A model generated the notes under the pieces. That model saw only the letters and a list, made by a program, of their open reading frames with translations. It made no database searches and had not been told where the DNA came from. DNA of 64,000 nucleotides, from the NCBI RefSeq assembly GCF_000685035.1, contig NZ_BAYB01000021.1, positions 62,001 to 126,000 of the forward strand, given 5' to 3'. A program made the position numbers and the translations under genes. Position 1 is the stretch's first letter. Every line of letters begins with the position of its first letter. Positions 44,116-53,031 of this stretch are shown piece by piece. The stretch comes from Paraburkholderia ferrariae NBRC 106233. Its GTDB lineage: Bacteria; Pseudomonadota; Gammaproteobacteria; Burkholderiales; Burkholderiaceae.

Positions 44116-45000
44116 TCAATACACGCTGGGTTCGCCCGGCGGCCGCGTCTTGAAGCGTTTGTGCACCCAGTAATACTGTTCAGGAATGCGAGGAATCTGC
44201 TCTTCGAGGAACGCGTTCATGCGCCGCGCGTCTTCCTCGTCGTTGCCGGTCGGGTAGTTGTCCCAGGGCTTGAACACTTTGAGCCGGTAGCCCTTGTAGT
44301 TCGGCAGCACCTCGCCGATGAACGGCACCACCTGGGCATGCCCGACCTTGGCGAGGCGCCCCACGGCAGTCAGCGTGCAGGCCGGCACGCCGAAGAACGG
44401 CACGAACGTCGAATTGCGCATGCCGTAGTCCATGTCCGCGCCGAGCATCACGGGCTTGCGGTCGCGCAGCCAGCGCAGCACGGCGCGCGCGCTATCGGCG
44501 CGGCTCACCATTTCGGCGCCGAAGCGGCTGCGCCCGGCCTTCGCGGCGGTCTCGAATTCGGGGTTCGAGAACGGTTGATAGAGCGAGCCGCAGGGCCGGT
44601 GCAGCGAGTAGTTGAGGAACATCGACCCCGCCTCGATCCCCACGAAATGCAGCCCGAGGAACAGCGTGGGCGGCAGGTCGGGATCGGTCAGATCGATTTC
44701 GCTGTCGAGCTCCACGATCTTTTCCAGCTTCGCAGCCGACCCGAACCACTGCACGCTGCGCTCCATATAGCTGCGGATCGCGTGGCGAAAGTGCTGGCCC
44801 GCCACTTCCTCGCGCTTCTCGTCGCTCCACTCGGGGAAGCACAGCTTGAGGTTGGTGTGCACGACGCGCTTGCGTTTGCTCGGGATCTGGTAGAGCAGCC
44901 AGCCGAGGCCGTCGCCGAGGCGGGCGACGAACCCATAGGGCAGGATCGCGAACAGCTTGAGCAGGCCGATGGCGAAACGGGAACCGAGCTTGCCTAGCAT
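44116..45000 (-). CDS. LpxL/LpxM-type lipid A late acyltransferase (HtrB-like)
   Basis: A 294-residue inner-membrane acyltransferase that adds a secondary acyl chain to lipid A. One N-terminal hydrophobic helix region is followed by the HX4E catalytic motif in 'LGLHFVGIEAGSM' and conserved 'RKPVMLGADMDYG' and 'YYWVHKRFKTRPPGE'. The last motif is typical of LpxL-type enzymes. Which acyl chain and position are used cannot be told. It is the first gene of the minus-strand row towards dapF and divergent from metK. Confidence 0.88.
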   Translation of the reverse strand: MLGKLGSRFAIGLLKLFAILPYGFVARLGDGLGWLLYQIPSKRKRVVHTNLKLCFPEWSDEKREEVAGQHFRHAIRSYMERSVQWFGSAAKLEKIVELDSEIDLTDPDLPPTLFLGLHFVGIEAGSMFLNYSLHRPCGSLYQPFSNPEFETAAKAGRSRFGAEMVSRADSARAVLRWLRDRKPVMLGADMDYGMRNSTFVPFFGVPACTLTAVGRLAKVGHAQVVPFIGEVLPNYKGYRLKVFKPWDNYPTGNDEEDARRMNAFLEEQIPRIPEQYYWVHKRFKTRPPGEPSVY

Positions 45001-45305
45001 GCGGCGGCTCCCGCTAACGTGACGGCGGCGGCCAGGACACCCAGGGCAGGACGAGCGGAAACGGGGACGGTTGCGAAAGACAGCACGCGGCGGGACTCTG
45101 CGACAAATTAGGGAAGTCGCTATAATAAGGGCTTCGCCGAGTTAATAGACAACTTGCGGGGCGAAGCCGGCAGCCGCCGATTCCGTGGATTCCTCCACAC
45201 GATCGTTGCGGCGCCGGTCAGGAAATCCGCTAAAGCGTCGCCGCTTCAAGGCTCCCGAAGCTGGCTACGTGAACTCAACCGTCACCAGCTACAGGAGTTT
45301 CAAGC
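45001..45305 (+). other. metK leader and divergent promoter region (305 bp), no gene
   Basis: A consensus TATAAT at 45121-45126 with a poor -35 (CTGCGA at 45098-45103) gives an estimated start near 45133 and a leader of about 170 nt. No fold I could match to a known SAM or SAH riboswitch. AGGAG at 45293-45297 serves the metK GTG. See findings. Confidence 0.45.
45098..45126 (+). promoter_or_regulatory. Probable metK promoter
   Basis: CTGCGA (45098-45103), 17-bp spacer and perfect TATAAT (45121-45126). Confidence 0.5.
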
Positions 45306-46493
45306 GTGGCAAACGATTATTTCTTCACCTCCGAATCCGTTTCCGAAGGCCATCCGGACAAGGTCGCCGACCAGATCTCGGACGCGATTCTCGACGCCAT
45401 CCTCACCCAGGACAAGTACTCGCGCGTTGCGGCGGAAACGCTGTGCAACACGGGTCTCGTCGTCCTCGCCGGTGAAATCACCACGACCGCCAACGTCGAC
45501 TACATCCAGGTCGCGCGCGACACGATCAAGCGCATCGGCTACGACAACACCGACTACGGCATCGACTACCGCGGCTGCGCGGTGCTCGTCGCCTACGACA
45601 AGCAGTCGCCGGACATCGCCCAGGGCGTGGACCGCGCGCACGACAACAACCTCGACCAGGGCGCCGGCGACCAGGGCCTGATGTTCGGCTACGCATGCGA
45701 CGAAACGCCCGAACTCATGCCGCTGCCGATCCACCTCTCGCACCGCCTGGTCGAGCGCCAGTCGAACCTGCGCCGCGACGGCCGCCTGCCCTGGCTGCGC
45801 CCGGACGCGAAGTCGCAGGTCACCGTGCGCTACGTGGACGGCAAGCCGCATTCGATCGACACCGTCGTGCTCTCCACGCAGCACGCGCCGGACATCGACC
45901 TCGGCACGCTGCGCGAAGCCGTGATCGAAGAGGTCATCAAGCCGGTGCTCCCGGCGGACCTCGTCAAGGGCGAGATCAAGTTCCTCGTGAACCCCACCGG
46001 CCGGTTCGTGATCGGCGGCCCGCAGGGCGATTGCGGTCTCACGGGCCGCAAGATCATCGTCGATACGTATGGCGGCGCGGCGCCGCACGGCGGCGGCGCG
46101 TTCTCGGGCAAGGACCCGTCGAAGGTGGACCGTTCGGCTGCCTACGCGGGCCGTTACGTCGCCAAGAACATCGTGGCCGCGGGCCTCGCCTCGCGCTGCC
46201 TGATCCAGGTGTCGTACGCCATCGGCGTGGCCCAGCCGACTTCGGTGATGGTCAACACGTTCGGCACCGGCAAGGTTTCGGATGCGACGATCACGAAGCT
46301 CGTGCGCGAGCACTTCGACCTGCGTCCGAAGGGCATCATCCAGATGCTCGACCTGCTGCGCCCGGTCTACGAGAAGACGGCCGCCTACGGTCACTTCGGC
46401 CGCGAAGAGCCGGAATTCTCGTGGGAAGCGACCGACAAGGCGCTCGTGCTGGCCGAAGCCGCCGGCACCGAGCCGGTGGGCGCGCTGGCCTGA
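45306..46493 (+). CDS. metK: S-adenosylmethionine synthetase MetK
   Basis: A 395-residue enzyme making SAM from methionine and ATP. Motifs: 'SESVSEGHPDKVADQISDA' (ATP and Mg sites), 'GAGDQGLMFGYA' and 'GGGAFSGKDPSKVDRS' (phosphate-binding loop). The start is GTG at 45306, eight bases after AGGAG. Long leader upstream and strong terminator after. Divergent from the LpxL-like gene. Confidence 0.98.
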   Translation: MANDYFFTSESVSEGHPDKVADQISDAILDAILTQDKYSRVAAETLCNTGLVVLAGEITTTANVDYIQVARDTIKRIGYDNTDYGIDYRGCAVLVAYDKQSPDIAQGVDRAHDNNLDQGAGDQGLMFGYACDETPELMPLPIHLSHRLVERQSNLRRDGRLPWLRPDAKSQVTVRYVDGKPHSIDTVVLSTQHAPDIDLGTLREAVIEEVIKPVLPADLVKGEIKFLVNPTGRFVIGGPQGDCGLTGRKIIVDTYGGAAPHGGGAFSGKDPSKVDRSAAYAGRYVAKNIVAAGLASRCLIQVSYAIGVAQPTSVMVNTFGTGKVSDATITKLVREHFDLRPKGIIQMLDLLRPVYEKTAAYGHFGREEPEFSWEATDKALVLAEAAGTEPVGALA

Positions 46494-46548
46494 TTGCCGT
46501 TAGCATCGCAGGGGCGCGCAGCGGTGTATCGCCGCCCCTCGAAGCAGA

Positions 46549-46584
46549 AAACCCGCAGGGCCTTCGGCCCGTGCGGGTTTTTTT
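46549..46584 (+). terminator. Rho-independent terminator after metK
   Basis: AAACCCGCA and TGCGGGTTT flank an inner GGGCC-TTCG-GGCCC-type hairpin, followed by a T-run. A strong extended stem 56 bp after the stop. Confidence 0.92.
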
Positions 46585-46614
46585 ATGGGCTTTCGCTGAA
46601 CGGCTGAATGCGGT

Positions 46615-46986
46615 TTAGCGCATCGCGAACGCAAACCACCCCGTGCTGCTCGCCGACGTGCGGCGCGGCCGGCGTGCGCCGCCGCGCGGAGCGCTGGCGG
46701 CCGTGCCGGTGGCGGTGCTGCCGAGCGTGCGCAGCGGCGTATTCGGCCGGTACAGGAGCGTGCGCAGCGAGAAGTGCCGCGCGCCCGGGCGCATGCGCAG
46801 CACCGAGAAGAACGAATGGAACCAGGCGCGCATGCCGTCAACGGGCCTGGCTTCGCGCACCTGCGAGGCCAGCGCGCGCGTGCGCGCCGCATGGTGCCGC
46901 AGCGCGCGCATGACATGGCGGCGGGCGGGGCGGGCGGCCTTCAAGGCGGCACGCGTGAGTCGGCGGGTATCGAAAAGGGTAGGCAT
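46615..46986 (-). CDS. Hypothetical Arg/Ala-rich protein
   Basis: A 123-residue open frame on the minus strand starting at ATG 46986. It is strongly basic (many Arg and His) and lacks a recognisable domain. A partial motif 'GMRAWFHSFFSVLRMRPGAR' looks like a mixed hydrophobic/basic helix. No clear Shine-Dalgarno site. Frame bias in GC-rich DNA can produce such frames, so it may not be real. The frame extends upstream to 47382, but the longer version has low-quality sequence. Confidence 0.35.
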   Translation of the reverse strand: MPTLFDTRRLTRAALKAARPARRHVMRALRHHAARTRALASQVREARPVDGMRAWFHSFFSVLRMRPGARHFSLRTLLYRPNTPLRTLGSTATGTAASAPRGGARRPRRTSASSTGWFAFAMR

Positions 46987-47456
46987 GGTGTGAGCAGAAT
47001 CAGGTGCGCGGAGCGCCTTGCGCGGCGCTTTGTCCACAGCAGCAAATATGCCTGTTTCGACCGTGACGGGAACAGGCAGTTGCCGCGCATCGCGTAATCG
47101 ATGCGGCGAAGGGAGCGACGGAACGGGCTGGCGTTCTGTGACGGGCCTCGCAGCGGATGCGGGCCATCCGTGCGTGCAGGTGAGGGGCAGCAAAAACAAA
47201 CGACATGGGCGCAAGACTACACGCGTTCCGTGACGCGCTGAAGTCGGTGAAACCCCGCTCGCGTGCGCTTTTGACGCATACGATCCCACCCTTTGACGCA
47301 TGCCGGTGCGCACGCCCCAATGCCGTGCGCCGGGGCGGGATCGCGGCGCTTGTCCGCCGGCGGGCCCTTCCGCGAACGTCAACTCGCTTTACAATCGAGC
47401 GATCCGGTGCGCGTTTCCCGCGCCCGACGCCGAAGACATCGAACAACGGAAGTCCC
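46987..47456. other. Region before the PhyH-type gene (470 bp), no clear gene
   Basis: No convincing gene. A direct repeat TTTGACGCAT occurs at 47270 and 47292, and a TACAAT at 47390-47395 could be a -10 for the PhyH gene. Confidence 0.4.
47270..47301. repeat. Direct repeat TTTGACGCAT, 22 bp apart
   Basis: TTTGACGCAT at 47270-47279 and 47292-47301, start-to-start 22 bp (about two helical turns), upstream of the PhyH-type gene. May be an operator. Confidence 0.4.
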
Positions 47457-48218
47457 ATGTCAGTCCATTCAAAGAAGGAACAGGTCGCGGCGCTGCGCGA
47501 GCGCGGCTTCGTGGTGGTGCCGGGTCTCGTCGCGCCGGCGCGCTGCGAGGAACTGAAGCGCATCGCCCAGACCCAGCTCGAGGAGGCGGCCGCGCCCGTC
47601 GAGTTCGAAGCGGATCTGCGCTATCCCGGCGCGCCGGTGTCGAAGGAGGCGCCGGGCGGCCATACGGTGCGGCGTCTGCTCGACGCGTATTCGCGCCACC
47701 CGCGCTTTCGGGAATGGGAGACGTCGCCCGAGATCGGCGGCTGGATGGAGCTGTATTTCGGCGAGGCGCCGGTGCTTTCGCGCGCGCATCACAACTGCAT
47801 GATGACGAAGCATCCCGCCTACGGCAGCCTCACGGGCTGGCATCGCGACGCGCGCTACTGGTCGTTCGAGCGCGACGATCTCGTTTCCGTGTGGCTCGCG
47901 CTCGGGCAGGAGACGATCGAGAACGGCGGCCTGTGGTTCGTGCCGGGCTCGCACGAGGCGTCCTTCACGTCGGATCGCTTCGATGCGGCCAAATTCTTCC
48001 GCGCCGATCTGCCGGAGAACCAGGCGTGGATCGACCGCGCGGTGTCGCCCACGCTGCAGGCCGGCGATGTGGTGTTCTTCCACTGCAACACGCTGCACTC
48101 GGCGGGGCAGAACCAGAGCGATCAGGTGAAGTTTTCGCTCGTGTCCACCTATCACGGCGCGAGTAACGTGCCGCTGCCGGGTACGCGTTCGGCGTCGGTG
48201 CCCGAAGTGGCGCTCTGA
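47457..48218 (+). CDS. Phytanoyl-CoA dioxygenase family protein (PhyH)
   Basis: A 253-residue Fe(II)/2-oxoglutarate-dependent oxygenase. The metal ligands are His129 and Asp131 ('WHRDARYW') and His214 ('NTLHSAGQNQS'). The rest of the pattern, 'YGSLTGWHRD', 'ENGGLWFVPGSHE' and 'GDVVFFHCNTLH', is the PhyH family. Substrate unknown; relatives hydroxylate alkyl or amino-acid derivatives. CGGAAG lies before the ATG. Confidence 0.88.
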   Translation: MSVHSKKEQVAALRERGFVVVPGLVAPARCEELKRIAQTQLEEAAAPVEFEADLRYPGAPVSKEAPGGHTVRRLLDAYSRHPRFREWETSPEIGGWMELYFGEAPVLSRAHHNCMMTKHPAYGSLTGWHRDARYWSFERDDLVSVWLALGQETIENGGLWFVPGSHEASFTSDRFDAAKFFRADLPENQAWIDRAVSPTLQAGDVVFFHCNTLHSAGQNQSDQVKFSLVSTYHGASNVPLPGTRSASVPEVAL

Positions 48219-48302
48219 CGCGCTGCGCTGAAGTGCGCTTACGGGTTGCGCCTTATGAGGCACAGCCCCGGCGTTTCGCTCCGCGCGGCGCGGGGCGCAA
48301 AC

Positions 48303-48509
48303 CTAGCGCCGTCGTCCCGAGGTGGCGAGCCCGGTCAGCCCGGCGATGGTCGCCGCCACGCCGCCCACGATCAGCAGGATCGTCCGGTTGGTGGGCGCGC
48401 CGGTGAAAAGCCGCGACATGTCGTTCGAAAACGAATGGAACGACTGGCCGCCGAAATACAGCAGCACGATGCCGCAGGCGATCAGCGCGAACGAAAGCGC
48501 CTTGACCAT
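48303..48509 (-). CDS. Small DUF3185 family membrane protein
   Basis: A 68-residue protein with two hydrophobic helices ('ALSFALIACGIVLLYFGG' and 'ILLIVGGVAATIAGLTGLA') and a polar segment with conserved 'SFSNDMSRLFTGAPT'. This matches DUF3185, unknown function. GAGAGG precedes the ATG 48509. Confidence 0.75.
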   Translation of the reverse strand: MVKALSFALIACGIVLLYFGGQSFHSFSNDMSRLFTGAPTNRTILLIVGGVAATIAGLTGLATSGRRR

Positions 48510-48826
48510 GGAAGACCTCTCGGGTGGGACGGACGCCGCAGTGTAGGCGAGCGGCGCGGCCGCGTCCATGGGGAGCGCGCGATGCCCGCCATGGCGCGTC
48601 GGAAGCGGCATCCGAAGCCTCGTCCGAAGACCCGCCGCAGAGCCTGGCCGGACGGGCGGACGTCCCACATATCGGGCCCCTGCACGGTACGTGCGGATTG
48701 GCTAACATGACAGGCTCCGCACGCGCTGCGCGCGGCGCAGACAAGGCGCCGCAGCCCGCGCGCCCCGCGGCCATTGCGATCGCGCTGGCCGCCCCATTTC
48801 CCCCGTTATCGCTGAGGATTCAATCA
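48510..48826. other. Divergent region before the aldo-keto reductase (317 bp)
   Basis: No credible gene; an in-frame extension upstream of the reductase is low-complexity. It should contain promoters for both flanking genes, but I could not fix them. Confidence 0.35.
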
Positions 48827-49870
48827 ATGGCCTACGAAGCAGCTTCTGAACGCTATTCGGAGATGCAATACCGTTTTTGCGGCAAGTCGGGACTCAAGCT
48901 GCCCGCGCTGTCGCTCGGCCTGTGGCACAACTTCGGCGACACCACGCCGATCGCAACGCAGCGCGAGATCCTGCGCGCCGCCTTCGATCTCGGCATCACG
49001 CACTTCGATCTCGCCAACAACTACGGGCCCCCGTACGGCAGCGCCGAGACCAACTTCGGCCGCATCTTCAAGGACGACTTCCGCCCCTACCGCGACGAAC
49101 TGCTGATCTCGTCGAAGGCCGGCTGGGACATGTGGCCGGGCCCCTACGGCCAGGGCGGCGGCTCGCGCAAGTACGTGCTGGCGAGCCTCGACCAGAGCCT
49201 GCAGCGCATGGGGCTCGACTATGTCGATATCTTCTACTCGCACCGCTTCGACGTGGACACGCCGCTCGAAGAAACCGCGGGCGCGCTCGCCACCGCCGTG
49301 CAGCAGGGCAAGGCGCTCTACGTGGGCATCTCGTCGTATTCGCCGGCGAGGACGCGCGAGATGGCGAAGCTGCTCGCGCAATACAAGGTGCCGCTGCTGA
49401 TCCATCAGCCGTCGTACAACATGCTCAACCGCTGGATCGAGCACGGCCTGCTCGACACGCTCGAAGAGGTCGGCGCGGGCAGCATTGCCTTCACGCCGCT
49501 CGCGCAGGGCCTGCTGACCGGCAAGTACCTCAACGGGGTGCCGGACGACGCGCGCGTGAACCGTCCGGGCGGCGGCTCGCTCAAGGGCGAGCACCTGAGC
49601 GCCGAGAACATCGGGCACGTGCGCAAGCTCAACGAGATCGCCCAGCGCCGCGGCCAGAGCCTCGCGCAGATGGCGATTGCCTGGACGCTGCGCGGCGGCC
49701 GCGTGACTTCGGCGCTGATCGGCGCGAGCCGCGCGGAGCAGGTGCGCGAGAACGTTGCCGCGCTGAAGAACCTCGAATTCTCGCAGGAGGAACTGGCGGA
49801 GATCGACCGCTACGCGACCGAAGGCGGCATCAACCTGTGGGAAAAGCCTTCCACGGATCAGCACATCTGA
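48827..49870 (+). CDS. Aldo-keto reductase, L-glyceraldehyde-3-phosphate reductase type
   Basis: A 347-residue NADPH-dependent reductase of the YghZ/GPR subgroup. Active-site Tyr in 'DLANNYGPPYGSAE', Lys in 'ISSKAGWDMWPG' and His in 'YSHRFD'. The 'GWDMWPGPYG' stretch is a marker of YghZ. It may detoxify methylglyoxal or related aldehydes. Length fits (346 in E. coli). GAGGA at about 48814-48818 precedes the ATG. A terminator follows. Confidence 0.92.
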   Translation: MAYEAASERYSEMQYRFCGKSGLKLPALSLGLWHNFGDTTPIATQREILRAAFDLGITHFDLANNYGPPYGSAETNFGRIFKDDFRPYRDELLISSKAGWDMWPGPYGQGGGSRKYVLASLDQSLQRMGLDYVDIFYSHRFDVDTPLEETAGALATAVQQGKALYVGISSYSPARTREMAKLLAQYKVPLLIHQPSYNMLNRWIEHGLLDTLEEVGAGSIAFTPLAQGLLTGKYLNGVPDDARVNRPGGGSLKGEHLSAENIGHVRKLNEIAQRRGQSLAQMAIAWTLRGGRVTSALIGASRAEQVRENVAALKNLEFSQEELAEIDRYATEGGINLWEKPSTDQHI

Positions 49871-49912
49871 TGCGCAAAAGCGGGCCCGCGCGGCCCGCTT
49901 GCGGCAGAGAAC

Positions 49913-49937
49913 GCCCCGCTCATCCAGCGGGGCTTTT
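49913..49937 (+). terminator. Rho-independent terminator after the aldo-keto reductase
   Basis: GCCCCGCT (49913-49920) and AGCGGGGC (49926-49933) flank CATCC, followed by TTTTTTT. Confidence 0.9.
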
Positions 49938-50037
49938 TTTCGCCTTCGCTTTTGCCCTCGCGCGCGCCACATGGGCGTCTTCGCGCTGTCACGCGCCGCT
50001 GCTAACTTCGCCGCAGTTTGTGTCGCGAGGAGCGCCG

Positions 50038-51186
50038 ATGGAGTCCACGATCGCCGGGCAGGCCGCCGCCCCCACCGCACCTTCGCGGTCCGCTGCGCCG
50101 CAACCGCAACCGCAACCGCAACCGCAACCGCAACCGCAACCGCAACCGCAACCGCAACCGCAACCGCAACCGCAACCGCAACCGCAACCGCAACCGCAAC
50201 CGCAACCCGGTCCGCAGTCTTCCGCGCAATCTGCCTCGCAGTTTTCCCGGCAGCCCGATCCTCGCGCGAATGCCGCGATGCTCGCTTTCGCCGGTTTGGC
50301 GCTCGCCTGGGAACTGCTGGGTTTGCCGCTCGCGCTGCGCGCCTGCGGCGCCTGGGGTGGGCCGTCGATCTGGCTGCTCGCCACGCTCGTACCGGTCGTG
50401 CTTGCCACGCCGGTTCACTGGGGCCTGATACACGAAGGCATTCATGGCCAGTTGCTGCGCGGGCGGCGCGCGAACGAAACGCTGGCCCGGCTGCTGGCCA
50501 TCGGCCTTGCGATGCCGTTCGACGCCGTGCGTTTCGGACACCTGATGCATCACCGCTTCACACGCGAGCCGTACGACCGCCCCGACGTGGACGATGCCAC
50601 CGGGCCGCGCTGGCGCCGGCGGCTTGCCTACTACGTCCAGTTGCTGGGCGGCCTCTATGTGGGCGAATTGCTGGTGCCGCTCGTCGCCTTCTTGCCGACG
50701 GGTATGGCGCGCAAGCTGATTGCGCGCGGCGTGGGCGCGCACGGACCCGAGGGCGCACAGGTGCAGCGGCTTTTCGCCAATCACGCCGGCGACGCCCAGA
50801 AGCGCCGCCGCGCGCGCCGCGACTGGTCAGGCTCGTGCGCGCTCTACGCGCTGGCATTCGCGCTGTACGGGAAGGCGTGGTTCGTCCTGCTTGCGACCCT
50901 GTGGCTGCGCGGCTTGTGGATTTCGATGGCCGACAACCTGCCGCACTACGGCGTGGCGCTCGACGAACCGGGGCGGGCGCGGGACTTTCGCGTGCCGCGC
51001 GGCATGGGGGTGTTGCTGATGAATCATCACCTGCATCGCCAGCACCATCTGCATCCCACGATGCCGTGGACAGCGTTGCCTGCGCTCGCGCACGCAACCG
51101 GCGAAGGGGCGCGCGAGCACCCCGCCTATTTCGGCGCGGCGCTGCGGCAGCTACGCGGCTTGCAGCCGGGGAACCGGGTCCACTGA
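50038..51186 (+). CDS. Fatty-acid desaturase with N-terminal Pro-Gln repeat
   Basis: A 382-residue membrane di-iron desaturase-like enzyme. Histidine boxes: 'HEGIHGQ', 'HLMHHRF' and 'HHLHRQHHLHP'. Several hydrophobic helices separate them. Before the first helix is a low-complexity N-terminus with about 18 consecutive Gln-Pro dipeptides (residues about 22-57), encoded by CAACCG repeats. Start ATG 50038 with GCGAGGAG upstream. The substrate (fatty acid, carotenoid or other lipid) is not evident. Confidence 0.85.
   Translation: MESTIAGQAAAPTAPSRSAAPQPQPQPQPQPQPQPQPQPQPQPQPQPQPQPQPQPQPGPQSSAQSASQFSRQPDPRANAAMLAFAGLALAWELLGLPLALRACGAWGGPSIWLLATLVPVVLATPVHWGLIHEGIHGQLLRGRRANETLARLLAIGLAMPFDAVRFGHLMHHRFTREPYDRPDVDDATGPRWRRRLAYYVQLLGGLYVGELLVPLVAFLPTGMARKLIARGVGAHGPEGAQVQRLFANHAGDAQKRRRARRDWSGSCALYALAFALYGKAWFVLLATLWLRGLWISMADNLPHYGVALDEPGRARDFRVPRGMGVLLMNHHLHRQHHLHPTMPWTALPALAHATGEGAREHPAYFGAALRQLRGLQPGNRVH
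50101..50208. repeat. Hexanucleotide tandem repeat (CAACCG)n in the desaturase gene
   Basis: Seventeen perfect CAACCG units from 50101 to 50202, then a changed unit (CAACCC). Each unit codes for Gln-Pro. A hexamer keeps the reading frame. Confidence 0.97.
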
Positions 51187-51218
51187 AAAACGCGGAGGGG
51201 ACCGGTGCCGCCCGGGCG

Positions 51219-51404
51219 CTACATCAACGCGGGCAGGGCTTCGACGAGCGCGACGGCCACCAGTGCGCCGAGCAGTGCGCCAATCACCCGCAGGGTGTTG
51301 TGCCGGAATTCGGTTGCGCACGGCAGCGCGCCGAGAAAGAGCGCGCCTGCAAGGGCCATCGGGATGATCATCACGAAATCGCCGATCGTGAAGTAACCGT
51401 CCAT
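51219..51404 (-). CDS. Small two-helix membrane protein, hypothetical
   Basis: A 61-residue protein from ATG 51404 with an excellent AAGGAG about 6 bp upstream. Two hydrophobic segments ('GDFVMIIPMALAGALFLGAL' and 'IGALLGALVAVALVEAL') separated by a short polar loop. Not assigned to a named family. It converges with the desaturase gene. Confidence 0.7.
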   Translation of the reverse strand: MDGYFTIGDFVMIIPMALAGALFLGALPCATEFRHNTLRVIGALLGALVAVALVEALPALM

Positions 51405-51667
51405 GCTCGTCTCCTTATCGTGTCCGCGGGCGAGGGGGCAACGCTTCACCGTTGCCCCGCTATTGCCCGTCAGGTGCCGGCCTTTATCGAGTATAGGTGA
51501 GGGTTTCGCAACGGGGCGGCCACGGTGTCCGCCATGCTGTCTTCGACGTCGCACCGGGCGTCACGCCAGGCGGGGCTTTGCAGCGGCCCCGCCCGCGTCC
51601 GTGAGCCGCGCAGGGCCCGTCGCCTGAAATTACGAAGTCCTTTCTTGTTTGTGGCAGACGCAGCGCC

Positions 51668-52918
51668 TCAGGCGGCCCCGGCCCGCTCGCGCAGGCGCAG
51701 CGTCCACGCGCCGCCCATGCCCGCGACGAGCAGCACGGCAACGAGCCCCGCCACGCCGCCCCAACCGCCCACGGCCCAGAAGTGCCCGCCGAGCGAGCCC
51801 ATGATGCTGGACCCGAGATAATAGGCCAGCAAGTAGAGCGCCGCAGCCTGGCCCTTGGCCTCGCGTGCGAGCCGGCCCACCCAACTGCTCGCCACGGCGT
51901 GGCCGGCGAAAAAGCCGATCGTGAGGCAGGCAATCCCGGCGGCGATCAGCGAAAGCGGCGAGAAGAGCGTGAGGACGACGCCCGCGAGCATGATCGCGAG
52001 GCTCGCGATGAGGACGCCTCCGCGGCCGAAGGTGTCGGCCATGCGGCCGGACCACGGCGAGGCGACCACGCCGGTCAGATAGACCACGAAGATCGCGCTG
52101 ATGGCCGCCTGGCTCATGTGGTAGGGCGCGGCGATGAGCCGGTAGCCGATGTAGTTGTAGAGCGTGACGAAGCTGCCCATCAGCACGAAGCCCATTACGA
52201 ACAGCACGGGCAGGCCGGGGCGCGCGAACTGCTGCATGAGCGCCGCGCGGTGATGCGCGAAGCCGAGGCCCGGCTTCGGCACGAAGCGGCGCGAGGGCGG
52301 CAGCAGCGCCCGAAACGCGAGCATGGCGCCAATGCCGAGCGCGCCGATGACGGCCACGGCCACGCGCCAGCCGAACAGGTCGGTGAGCACGCCCGTGATG
52401 ACCCGCCCGGCCATGCCGCCGATGGCGGTGCCGCCCACGTAGAGGCCCATGGCGAGGCCGAGGCCGTCGGGGTGCATCTCCTCGGCGAGCCAGGCCATGG
52501 CGACGGCCGGCACGCCGCCGAGCGCGAGGCCCTCGAGCGTGCGCAGCACGAGCAGTTCGTGCCATTGCGGCACGAAAGCGGCGGCGAGCGTGAGCACGGA
52601 CGAAGCGCTCAGCGACGCCGTCATCATGGTGCGGCGGCTCCAGCCTTCGGAGACGAAGCCCGCAACGAAGATCGCGCCCGCGAGCGCGGCGGTGGTGAGC
52701 GAGAGCGAAAGGCTGCTTTGCGCGGGGCTCACGCCGAAGGACTGCGAGAACGCGGGCAGGAGCGGCTGCACGCAGTAGAGCAGCGAGAACGTGGCATAGC
52801 CCGCGAAGAGCAGGGCGAGACACGCGCGCCAGTAGGCGCGGGTGCCGCGTTCGAGATACGGTTCGTTCGACGGCGAAGGGGCCGCGGTGGTGCGATCGGC
52901 GCCCGGTGAAACGGTCAC
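51668..52918 (-). CDS. MFS exporter (YnfM-like)
   Basis: A 416-residue major facilitator protein with 12 helices. The N-terminal part has 'LLFAGYATFSLLYCVQPLLPAF' and 'LTTAALAGAIFVAGFVSEGW', close to the YnfM/AraJ-type group. The GTG at 52918 has GGAG eight bases upstream; an alternative GTG at 52951 would add 11 residues. Substrate unknown, probably small toxic compounds. It lies after the RND operon on the same strand with a 113-bp gap. Confidence 0.87.
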   Translation of the reverse strand: MTVSPGADRTTAAPSPSNEPYLERGTRAYWRACLALLFAGYATFSLLYCVQPLLPAFSQSFGVSPAQSSLSLSLTTAALAGAIFVAGFVSEGWSRRTMMTASLSASSVLTLAAAFVPQWHELLVLRTLEGLALGGVPAVAMAWLAEEMHPDGLGLAMGLYVGGTAIGGMAGRVITGVLTDLFGWRVAVAVIGALGIGAMLAFRALLPPSRRFVPKPGLGFAHHRAALMQQFARPGLPVLFVMGFVLMGSFVTLYNYIGYRLIAAPYHMSQAAISAIFVVYLTGVVASPWSGRMADTFGRGGVLIASLAIMLAGVVLTLFSPLSLIAAGIACLTIGFFAGHAVASSWVGRLAREAKGQAAALYLLAYYLGSSIMGSLGGHFWAVGGWGGVAGLVAVLLVAGMGGAWTLRLRERAGAA

Positions 52919-53031
52919 GGCTGGATCTCCGCAAAAGTGCAAAGCCGCCACGATACGCCGGTTGCGCGAATCGGGGCGCCGAAGCCGCAGGACGCGCCGC
53001 CGCTGCTCCCGTGCGACCTCGCGCTCCCCCC

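Noticed and set aside
50101..50208. CRISPR array or satellite at the hexamer tract
   Set aside because: Units are 6 bp with no spacers, and they are in frame inside a desaturase gene. It is a coding tandem repeat.
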